Shown one piece after another: positions 32,001 through 44,000 of a DNA stretch of 64,000 nucleotides. Made by a program: the position numbers and the translations under genes. How positions within the stretch are numbered: the stretch's first letter is position 1; every line of letters begins with the position of its first letter. The notes below the pieces were generated by a model, which saw only the letters and a list, made by a program, of their open reading frames with translations, searched no databases and was not told where the DNA came from. The DNA comes from Steromphala cineraria (Eukaryota; Mollusca; Gastropoda; Trochida; Trochidae). The stretch is taken from contig OU744731.1 of the NCBI GenBank assembly GCA_916613615.1, positions 16,188,726 to 16,252,725 of the forward strand, given 5' to 3'.

Positions 32001-35000
32001 CCATGAACACCAAAAATCTATTTTCATTTCTTTGATTTCGCTCTTAAACTCTATATTTTTGACTACCCGTTTGGATATATGTATATCACTTAAAATAAAT
32101 GAAAATTACTCTCATAAATTATAGTAGATCTACTCACATATTCAGTGAAACATAATTTAATTATCTGTATCAGCTTTCAAAATTGCTTTCTGCCCGTCAG
32201 CAAACATTGATTTCATACTCAGCCAATTCATATGTATTTAACAAGCATATATGGCTTGTGTGAACTTCAATCAACTTTGTGTAATTACTTTGCTTTAAAG
32301 GGACAAGTTGATAAAGAAGAGCTAATTTCATTTCAACAAAAATATCTTGATAGGACTGTCCCTTTAAGTTATGAGAAGAGCTGGTTGGTTGTAAGAAAAG
32401 ATTTCAAAGTGTTAAAACAGATCTTGAACTGCTTTACTTAGGTGCATGTGTTGTGATGTGTTGATATCCCTTGCACATACTCCGACAGTTAAGGTATTAT
32501 GATGCTTTTTCTGTTCAGTGATACCTATGGTTGACTTTAGAACTGATGTGTAAAAGTCAAGGCTTTTACCAAAACATATATTCTATTTAATCATAACCTC
32601 CTGATGAGATATTGCAATAGCATAAGCTTGGATAATCACAACTCTTCCACCCAGGGTTGTCTCCCTTACCTTGCCCTCCTCCATCTCCATACCAAAGCGC
32701 AGTTTGTGGACGATATGCGTCATATCCGGGTTTGGTGGCTGAGCGGACGATGAATGGGTGGACACATGGAAGTTGCCAGGAATCTGTTAACATAGAAATC
32801 AAATAATTGATAATTCATTATCCTTCTGTACACTTGTCACACTGACCTTGATTTATAGCATATTTAGTGGCATATTCAAGTAAAACAAGTATTTGTCACA
32901 AAGGTGACATGATCCCCCGCCGCAAATTGATGTTAACAACAAGAAGCTGGACGGACTTACGGAGCAGAATACTATGTCCCCCGTGAAGACTCAAGGTTAA
33001 TGGGTTCATGAGATATGGCGCTAACAACATTTTAGAAACTGGTCAAAGTCTCGCCTCGACCTTGAAAATGAGGTCAAGGTCACCTAAAACTTTTCAGGTC
33101 TGCGTATTCCCCAGATGAAGACTGGTACCAAGTTTGAAGATTCTAGGTTGAGCGGTTCATTAGATATCCCGCTTACAACATTTTCAAAACTGGTCAAAGT
33201 CTCTCTGTGACCTTGAAAATGAAGTCAAGGTCACCGAAAACTTTTCAGGTCTGCGTATTCCCCAGATGAAGACTGGTACCAAGTTTGAAGATTCTAGGTT
33301 GAGCGGTTCATAAGATATCCCGCTAACAACATTTTCAAAAATGGTCAAAGTCTCTCTGTGACCTTGAAAATGAAGTCAAGGTCACCGAAAACTTTTCAGG
33401 TCTGCATATTCCCCAGATGAAGACTGGTACCAAGTTTGAAGATTCTAGGTTGAGCGGTTCATTAGATATTGCGCTAACAACATTTTCAAAACTGGTCAAA
33501 GTCTCGCTGTGACCTTGAAAATGAAGTCAAGGTCACCGAAAACTTTTCAGGTCTGCGTTTTCCCCAGATGAAGACTGGTACCAAGTTTGAAGATTCTAGG
33601 TTGAGCTGTTCATTAGATATCGCGCTAACAAGAAGCGGGACGGACGTACGGAGCTGAATACTATATCCCCCGCTTCGCGCTAAACGCGCGGCGGGGGATA
33701 ACTAGATTTAACAGGAAGGTTGGTGAAATTTTCTGTTAAGGAATAAATTTGTATTGACAAAACAAAAACTTCACCTTTCAATTTCAACTTATTCTTTTGA
33801 AAACATTTTCCTTTTCTCCACTCAAGGTATGATCTATGATTATAAACCTCCAGTGACGTCACTCTATTGTTCTATTAGGTTCTTCTTTTACCGGATAAAC
33901 CTCTTTGCCGGGCATTCTCCAAGAATGCCCAGGGCTTTCTTGAAGAATGCCCAGGGCTTTCTCTAGGAAAGCCCGGGGCTTACTGTAGAATTTATCTGAA
34001 ATTTATTTTGATAGGGATTATACACGTATTGAAATACTTTGTTTCAAAGTCCTTCTTCGAATAAATACCATCACAAAATATCACATTTTTGACAAATCAC
34101 AAATATAATGTTCGCATGCCTGGTTTCGAACTCTGCACCACTCGCTTACTAAACTGGCGCCTTTGACAACTCGGCTATAAAGGCCCACGAGAACAATGAT
34201 GTATTTTCCACAGTGACAATCATGTGAACTTCACGAGGCAGATAGCGCATGCATTTCACGTTCACGGCTTGGGTAGCGAGCGCAAAGCACGTGCAGGGCG
34301 CGGATGTGCTCTCCGTTTGCTCATGGTGATTCCCTACCAGTAAAAATCAATGAATCCATTTTTATATTTATTATTGAAATATTTTTGTTACTACAGTTTA
34401 TCTCGGTTAATAAGTTAGATCAAAACCTCGCCCTCGGTGTTGTTTGATAATGTAAGCCCTCAGCCTCGGGAAATTGGGGCGGGCCTGTCGGCCCTTTCCA
34501 ATTTCCCTCTGCCGCGGGCTTACATTATCAACAACACCTCTGGCTTGGTTTTGATCCTACACATATAAGCCAAGGGGGCTGTATTGAGTAGGGGCATGAT
34601 TTAAGCCCTCTATCTATATGTATACTGGTACCCTTTTCTGGTAAGACCAAATCAACTGTAAGAAAATCTCACAAAGACAAACCTTATTGATGAGAAAGAA
34701 AGACTCAAATCTGCAACCAACTCCATCCTGCCCAATAGGAAACTTCTCTGTGTTGTCTTTAAATCCCACCTCGTGTCTACCCATGTCGTCCTGGATGTCT
34801 AGACCAATGTCTGTCAGCAACACAAGATTTCAAAGAACTTTTAGTATGAATGCAGTAAAAATACAACAAAGGGCAAAGAGAGATTTCAAAGACTTTTTGG
34901 TATAAATGCAGTTAAAATACTACGAGTAGCAAATGGGATTCCAAGGATTTTCAGTATAAATGCAGTCAAATTACTACCATTGGCAATGAAAATATAACAA

Positions 35001-38000
35001 TGGAAATGAGTTTTCATTCTTGGAAGTTTTAGCAGTAATATTTATCAAAAAATAAAGCAACAAAAGAGTTTCTATCAATAAGTCAGAATTGTTTCAATGA
35101 ATATGCAAAAGCAGTTTGTGACATATATCCTGTGGCTGGAAACAAGAACTTGAAATGCTAGGTATAACATAACAATATAAAGTTCTACTCAATATCCTTT
35201 ATAAGATGTCAAAACATGAGATATGCAGAGAGCTATTACGCTAAGGGAAAAAGAGGCTCAATGTTTAGCCTGCTATCGTCATCATCTGAGCACCCTTTTT
35301 GCAAATGCAGTATTATTAATGGACAAATAGCTGAGGGAGTCATTTAGCATATGGTGCAGATAAAACCAGTTTGCAAAAGCATCCTACTTCACAAAGTTTC
35401 AAGGGGCATAAAGACAAATTTCCCCACGCAAGGAATAATGATGCAGATGGGTGGTTTCATTGAATGGCTGATGTTTAGAAAGCCAAAAGAAGGGGCAAAT
35501 TTGCTCACAGGAATGCAATGATGGAATGGTGATGTTAACAAGGTTTGGGCCAACTAAGTCCTTGTACAGACAGGTCAGATAGCATATTATGCAGATGGAA
35601 GATTCAATGGCAAAAGCATCCTACTTCAAAATAATTGAAGGGGCAAAATGGCAAATGTGCAAACACTAAGGAACAACAATGTAGATTGGTGGTTCATGGA
35701 ATATCTGATGTTTTGACTCAGGTTTTGAAGGTTTTGGTCAATGATGTCCTCAGATAGACAGATCAGAGAGTACTCACATTTACAGTCCATCTTGAGGAGA
35801 GTGATGTTGATGAAGACTGGGATCTTCTCCGAGTGTTGGACTGGGTCCTCCACACTCAACTCACTGATGCTGCAACACCAATACACATAAACTGTTAGCA
35901 AATTGGCTATATTTCAGTACAGGATCAATTTACAGATATGACCTGCAAAGTCTTGCGAGTTCCAGCAGATTCAAATAAGTTCTTAATGAGTAAGCAAAGA
36001 ACCACAGAAAAACTTTGCATCCCAGGACTCCCAGCTTAGATTTTTATGGGTCCTTCCTAGTTTTATGGTTCTGGAGTAGAAAAAAAAAAGGTTTTAAAGC
36101 CGTAACTGTGTGGCTTTTATTATCAAGTTAAAATAATGCCGATGTAAACAAAAGATTTGAATTTAAGATTTACTCATTCTCTCATGGATAAATATCTATT
36201 GTAAAAATAGAGCCATTGGCTCTGTAGCTCATCAGGCATCATATCAAGTTTGCTTTATACAGGCAAGATGAGCTAAAAATGAAACTGATGTTACCTATTG
36301 CAAGAAAACCTATAAAAATATTACAAAACAAATGTATTATTATTCAACACTTTTTAGATCGCCAAAATCAGACACTGAAAGAAGTCCACACTAAAATATC
36401 CAAGGAGAAATAAATTTGCCATAGACTGTCATCTAATGGAGAAAAATAGGTTTTTAAGATTGTGACCCCTGTGACCCTATTTGGGGTCATGGGGTCACAA
36501 ATCCTACAGTTTAGAATCCCAATTGGCCAAGGAGTCTACATGCAGTCTTTCAGCTCAATAGACCTTTAGGAGCTAAAGATGATGAAAATAGGTTTTTAAG
36601 GTTGTGACCCCTGTGACCCTATTTGGGGTCATGGGGTCACGAAATCTACAATTTAGAATCCCCATTGGCCAAGGAGTCTGCACATATAATTTCAGCTCTC
36701 TAGACCTTTTAGAACTGGAGAAGAAGATGAAAATAGGTTTTTAAGGTTGTGACCCCTGTGACCCTATTTGGGGTCACAGATTCACCAAAGTTACAAATTA
36801 GAATCCCCATTGTCCAAGGAGTCTGCACATATCACTATCAACTCTCTAGTCCTTTTAGAACTGGAGAAGAAGATGAAATAGGTTTTTAAGGTTGTGACCC
36901 CTGTGACCCTATTTGGGGTCATGGAGTCACGAAATCTACAATTTAGAATCCCCATTGGCCAAGGAGTCTGCACATATCGTTTTTAACTCTCTAGTCCTTT
37001 TAGAACTGGAGAAGAAGATGAAATAGGTTTTTAAGGTTGTGACCCCTGTGACCCTATTTGGGGTCATGGAGTCACGAAATCTACAATTTAGAATCCCCAT
37101 TGGCCAAGGAGTCTGCACATATCGTTTTTAACTCTCTAGTCCTTTTAGAACTGGAGAAGAAGATGAAAATAGGTTTTTAAGGTTGTGACCCCTGTGGCCC
37201 TATTTGGGGTCACAGGGTCACCAAAGTTACAAATTAGAATCTCCATTGTCCAAGGAGTCTGCACATATAATTTTTAACTCTCTACTCCTTTTGGAACTGG
37301 AGAAGAAGATGAAAATAGGTTTTTAAGGTTGTGACCCCTGTGACCCTATTTGGGGTCACAGATTCACCAAAGTTACAAATTGGAATCCCCATTGTCCAAG
37401 GAGTCTGCACATATCACTATCAACTCTCTAGTCCTTTTAGAACTGGAGAAGAAGATGAAATAGGTTTTTAAGGTTGTGACCCCTGTGACCCTATTTGGGG
37501 TCATGGAGTCACGAAATCTACAATTTAGAATCCCCATTGGCCAAGGAGTCTGCACATATCGTTTTTAACTCTCTAGTCCTTTTAGAACTGGAGAAGAAGA
37601 TGAAAATAGGTTTTTAAGGTTGTGACCCCTGTGGCCCTATTTGGGGTCACAGGGTCACCAAAGTTACAAATTAGAATCCCCATTGTCCAAGGAGTCTGCA
37701 CATATAATTTTTAACTCTCTACTCCTTTTGGAACTGGAGAAGAAGATGAAAATAGGTATTTAAGGTTGTGACCCCTGTGACTCTATTTGGGGTCACAGGG
37801 TCACCAAAGTTACAAATTGGAATCCCCATTGGCCAAGGAGTCTGCACATATAATTTTTAACTCTCTAGTCCTTCTGGAACTGGAGAAGAAGATGAAAATA
37901 GGTTTTTAAAGTTGTGACCCCTGTGACCCTATTTGGGGTCACAGGGTCACCAAAGTTACAAATTAGAATCTCCATTGTCCAAGGAGTCTGCACATATAAT

Positions 38001-41000
38001 TTTTAACTCTCTACTCCTTTTGGAACTGGAGAAGAAGATGAAAATAGGTATTAAAGGTTGTGACCCCTGTGACCCTATTTGAGGTCACAGGGTCACCAAA
38101 GTTACAAATTGGAATCCCCATTGGCCAAGGAGTCTGCACATATCATTTTTAACTCTCTAGTCCTTTTGGAACTGGAGAAGAAGATGAAAATAGGTTTTTA
38201 AAGTTGTGACCCCTGTGACCCTATTTGGGGTCACAGGGTCACCAAAGTTACAAATTAGAATCTCCATTGTCCAAGGAGTCTGCACATATAATTTTTAACT
38301 CTCTACTCCTTTTGGAACTGGAGAAGAAGATGAAAATAGGTATTTAAGGTTGTGACCCCTGTGACCCTATTTGGGGTCACAGGGTCACCAAAGTTACAAA
38401 TTGGAATCCCCATTGGCCAAGGAGTCTGCACATATCATTTTTAACTCTCTAGTCCTTTTGGAACTGGAGAAGAAGATGAAAATAGGTATTTAAGGTTGTG
38501 ACCCTTGTGACTCTATTTGGGGTCACAGGGTCACCAAAGTTACAAATTGGAATCCCCATTGGCCAAGGAGTCTGCACATATAATTTTTAACTCTCTAGTC
38601 CTTCTGGAACTGGAGAAGAAGATGAAAATAGGTTTTTAAAGTTGTGACCCCTGTGACCCTATTTGGGGTCACAGGGTCACCAAAGTTACAAATTAGAATC
38701 TCCATTGTCCAAGGAGTCTGCACATATAATTTTTAACTCTCTACTCCTTTTGGAACTGGAGAAGAAGATGAAAATAGGTATTTAAGGTTGTGACCCCTGT
38801 GACCCTATTTGGGGTCACAGGGTCACCAAAGTTACAAATTGGAATCCCCATTGGCCAAGGAGTCTGCACATATCATTTTTAACTCTCTAGTCCTTCTGGA
38901 ACTGGAGAAGAAGATGAAAATAGGTTTTTAAAGTTGTGACCCCTGTGACCCTATTTGGGGTCACAGGGTCACCAAAGTTACAAATTAGAATCTCCATATG
39001 CTAAGGTACTTGTACACAAAATTTCACCTCTCTAATGTGTATGGTTCATGAGGAGAAGTCGAAAGTGTCAAAAGTTTACGGACGGACGGACGACGGACGG
39101 ACGACGGACGACGGACGGACGCCGGACGACGGGCCATGCCATAAGCCCATCTGGACTTTCAGTCCTGATGAGCTAAAAAATGGATTTACCCAGAGTGAAT
39201 TTACATACCTTTTCCATCCAAATAAAATTCTTATCATGATTATTTTATTTTTGTGCCTTGTTGAGAAAAAAATTATATTCAGAAGATAATGTGAATATAA
39301 CAATCAGGTCATCATAAAGGTATAGTTTTTGCTTCAGCTGTAGTGATCAGACAATGCTTTGTGAAATTTTATAATAAAAACAATTTCATCGCAATTGGTT
39401 TTCTTATCAACATTGGTTAGTGAAATAGAACATTTTTTTTTAATGAACACAATTTTTATTGAACTTGTCATAGTGTATGCATAACCATATTCTTATTTTC
39501 ATGGCAAGTTATTATTAATTTGATAATGCTGGTTTCAAATTGAAATTGTACAAGTATTTGTCACAAACATGGCCCTGACCCACCTCAATCAAGAAATCAA
39601 TTAAAACTAGATAAGTCAAGCAATCCCCTTTCTCTCCCCACAGAGGCAACTCAGTCATACCTGAATTGGCCTCTGTTCTGTTACGGCTAATACAGAGGAC
39701 AGAAAGGTAGAAATCTGATTGGAGGCAATCGAAGTTAGTTGTGCAATCAGCGACGCCGTTTCAAAACTGGTCATTCGCAAAACCTCGTCCATCTCCGTGT
39801 GGTTCGTTAAAGCTTTCGTTGAAATTTCACATCCAGGGTAGGTAATTCTTCCCATTACAAACCATCGCTATTTGCCTTCTTATTAGTTATTTTTTGGTTT
39901 ATTAGTAAAATAAAATCTATCATAAAACAAATAATACTTTACACAATTATAAAACAGTTTCTATCTAATGAAAAACCCTATCCATATCAGATTTTCAAAT
40001 AGTTTCCCTCTCACACTGTTAATGAAAAATAAACATAAAGACATAATATTTTTTTTGGTCACTATAGAACCGTTTAGAACTCCCCAAGTCATGGATATCC
40101 AAAAGGTGTTTTCATTGGCTGCAAATAAAGGAGATATTTTAAGTTACAACTTTTTGCCGCTAGGGCAATCTGCCGGAACCCCAGGATCTAGGCGTAATAG
40201 AACAGAGGCTAATTCAGGTATGACTGAGTTGCCTCTGTGGGGAGAGAATGAGCAATCCCAGAACTTGGGGTATTGACTATCCTGTTCCATCTTCTCCACA
40301 GCAACAACAAAACAGGCATTTTTAAGGAAACATACCATATCTTTTAAGATATCCATATGCAAAAAGAAAATACGAAAACATGACCTTGATATTTGACAAA
40401 CTGACATGTACAGAGCTGATACCATAACATCACATGGCTATAAAAAAGGAAGAAGAAATTGGAATACAAAATATTTTTTTGACATCCTTCATATCTTGCT
40501 ATCACAAAATTAATTTAGATTTCAACTATTATTCTAATGCTGGAAATTGTGACCATGAAAATTCTGGCAAAGACATACATGTATCTCAGTCAAATCTGAA
40601 ATAACCTGACATTCCTTATTTGACTACTGTTTTGGTATATTCCCATACCTGTCAATGGGTTTGCATCTTCGTACGAAAAGCCTTAAATACCAGTTTCTGC
40701 ATACCTTGCTGCAAGTTTTCTGTGCTTAATTGCTCTCTTGTCTTTGGCAGCACAGAAAAGTAAAAGGTCTGCAGCAAGGCCTAAATGACATTTTGGAAAC
40801 TGGCTTTTAGGTTTTGAGTAGGATGATGATGGGTTTGATGATCTTATCATAAAGAAATGAGGAGCTACTCACACATCGTGGGTGATGAAGAGAAGGAGCT
40901 CGGAGCAGAAGAGGAAGGTGATGAAGAGAATGGAGCAGACGGAGATACAAGCACCTGTTGACGTGGGCTGGGTCAGGTCCTTCGGTACCTTCCGGTAGAT

Positions 41001-44000
41001 GTCCAGTCTGGAACACACATACAAACAGTTGTGAGGTTATTATTATGTTATGTTCTTCTTCTGTTATTGTCCTAGGAAGACTTATATACTTGCATATGAC
41101 GACAAAGGCTATGGTGGGAGTCGATCACTTTACTTCCATCTTGATTGCATACAGAGGGCGCTGCTAGGCGCAGGGACAGATCATTGTGATTGTTTGCTAG
41201 GGAGTAATCATTACTCAACAGTTATCTGACAGGAACACTCATACAAGAAATGGTTATCTGGTCAAAAGCTCGAGCAACTGACTAGTTAAAATCTTGCTGC
41301 TGAGCAAAAGATCTGTGGATTGAGTGCACAGTTCTCTGGATTGAAAGCAAAAGTTGTTGGTTTAAATTCACAGATCTTTGGTTTCAGTGCACAGATCTAT
41401 AAGTTGAGTGCAAAAAGCTGTTGTTTGAAAGCGAAAATCTGTGGATAGAGTGCACAAATCTGAGGATTAAGTGAAAAGATCTGTGATTTGAGTGCACAGT
41501 TCTCTTGATTGAAAGCAAAAGAATGCACAGATCTGCAGTTTGAGTGTAAAAAATCTGTTGTTTGAAAGCAAAAATCTGTCACTGTGGCTTGGAGTGAAAA
41601 GATCTGTGGTTTGAATGCAATAATATGTGGGTTGAAAGCTAAAAGCTGTTGTTTGGAGTGCAGAGATCTGTAATTTGATGGCAGAAATCTGTAATAATCA
41701 TTTTCATAAAACATTACCAAGTACCAAAACCCTTCAAAAGTTGAAGTACTTATGAGTGATAACTGGTTTGGATATGCCTGACCCTGAACCAGAGTTGACC
41801 TGGCCAAAAATGTGTCATGTATTTATTGTAAATGTCTTGGTAAGTAAACCACTTCTTGACCCTACTCGACAGGTTTTATTAATGTACGTGATGTCAAACT
41901 TTCAGTCAAGAAAAAAATTGGTGACCTTTCAACACACAGTCCAGAAAAATATGAGTTGATTGCACTTCTTCGCTTAGTAACTTAGGAACTGTTGAAAGCT
42001 TATTTGAAGTTTTGATTTTTAAAATGTTCCCCAATTTAATGTTAAGTCAAGTTTATTGCCAACCTGTGGTTTGACGGCATAGACTTAATCAAGGACTACA
42101 TCACTGATAACATCAAATTGTAAAACATCTACTTATTTAATAAAATTATTCATTTAGTGTCTACTGTGACTGTGTGAATCAATACTTCATTTGTTTAACA
42201 ATGATTTGATGAAAAAAGAACCAATTGTTCATATTTGTTTTCCTTTTAATGAGATCAAGAGAACCCAAAGAAGCTGACAACCCCAAGTTAAAAAAAAATA
42301 AAAGTACCGAGGGTACAGAAGCTCACCTTAAAATGAATGATGTGGTAATATGGTTTAATAGTGTAACCATCTTTTATATGATAATTGATTATGGCTGCCA
42401 TCATGATTTTTTTATCTTTTAAAATGCTATTCTTCTGTTGGAAACCAGTAGAGCTTGAACAAACATTAATACGCGAATGATATAATCATGATTTGTTAAC
42501 AAGCAGTAGGTTTTTGTATAACTTTTGTGTATATCTATGGCTGAATTGGTGACCATCTTGGACTTTTTAATCTTCAAAATGCTACTTTTATGTGGGCATC
42601 TGTATTAATTTCATTATGATATCTTGATTGGTTTAGGAGTATTCATTTAGTCACACTCTCAACTTCCAAAGAACTAAAAAGATGATGCACATAAACATTT
42701 GGAATATATCCCTCTGACACAAATCACAAATTCAGCTAGTGATAAGTCCAATTGCCAAAGTAAACTGTCCAGGTCAATGTCTCATGTAATTCTAACTGAA
42801 GATTTCTGAATATCTTTAATCTTGACATATGTTAGTGCAATCTGATTGGTCAGAATAGGCTAGCAACATGGGGGTTTATGCTAATTACTAGATATGATGA
42901 CCTATGATGACCTCTTGCACCTGCATGTAGCTTATGTAACTTATCCTCTTATGTAAGTTACTGTTATTCCATATAGTGAGTGTCCTCCCCTCATTTCAAT
43001 ATGCAATACAGATACTCTTTAGAGGAGAGTTGCAGGAGAGGGGCTGGAAGGATAGGAGGGGAAAGGGGGTGGTTGTGGGGGGGGGGGGGGGGGAGATAGA
43101 AGGGGTGGGGGTAAAAGAGAGGTTTGCAATGGAAATAATCTGGAGGTCAACTCAGTAATATGATGTTTATTGAAGTATCTTAACTAACAGAGAGAATTGG
43201 TGAGAAAGACTTTGTTCAGCTGTTCAATGAATGCTGTTTTGAATATGAATATTATATCTTTTATTAGCATGACAAACAAAATAAAAGTTAATTAGTTATT
43301 CATTAACCAAAATTTTCAACTTGGAATAAATTAATTGCATGGGAACAAAGGAGTAAAAAACCTTACAGTTAGTGTTGGGAGTGAACAAATTTAATCATTT
43401 ATAATGCTTTTGAAAAGGATTTGTTTGAATTGAATGATCATTATAATTATCTAGATAATCATTGTTCAGACCGTAAGCAGATATAGATGATTAAAAAATG
43501 TATATTTATCCCTCACTGGCTATGTTATTTGCCATATATGAAGTGTCAGGAATTATGTAACCCACTGATGGAGTGAACAACTTTTATCATTTTATGTTTT
43601 ATTAAAAAGTATTTATTAAAACAGTCATGCTTCAGATAAAGATGATTCATACATTTTTTTGTAACTGTATTTATAGTGTTGATAAATATTACAACAAGCG
43701 TAACAATACAAATATAATGACATTGATTTGATTGATCAGGAAATGTATTCTTTTCAATGAATTTCATGAAATCTAATTGAAAATTCAATATAATTGACAT
43801 ATTGACCATCTTGGATTTTTGATAATAAAATAAATGCGTCTTTGTCAGGAATCAATATATAAAAAAATACTCACTTTTCAGAATGATATCTTAATTGATT
43901 TAGTAGGAGTAGTACTTGGCCTGAAATCTTATTGAAAAATAATGACTTCTATGATGACATGTTGTTCCCAGAACCCCTTCAGCATGATACAATTATCATT

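Noticed and set aside
32232..32441. 69-codon plus-strand frame
   Set aside because: Runs through the small TTAA palindrome in an ERGIC1 intron on the wrong strand; no domain.
33690..33705. Helitron 3' end (hairpin followed by CTAG) for the 151 bp element
   Set aside because: The copy at 32.9 kb is followed by ctag, but the copy at 26.3 kb is followed by caaa, so the CTRR signature is not consistent.
36791..37555. Three nearly identical 60-codon minus-strand frames
   Set aside because: By-products of the 145 bp repeat units; no start context, domain or splice partner.
41397..41807. 136-codon minus-strand frame rich in FxxQxxxxALxxQ repeats
   Set aside because: Produced by the degenerate 30 bp minisatellite.
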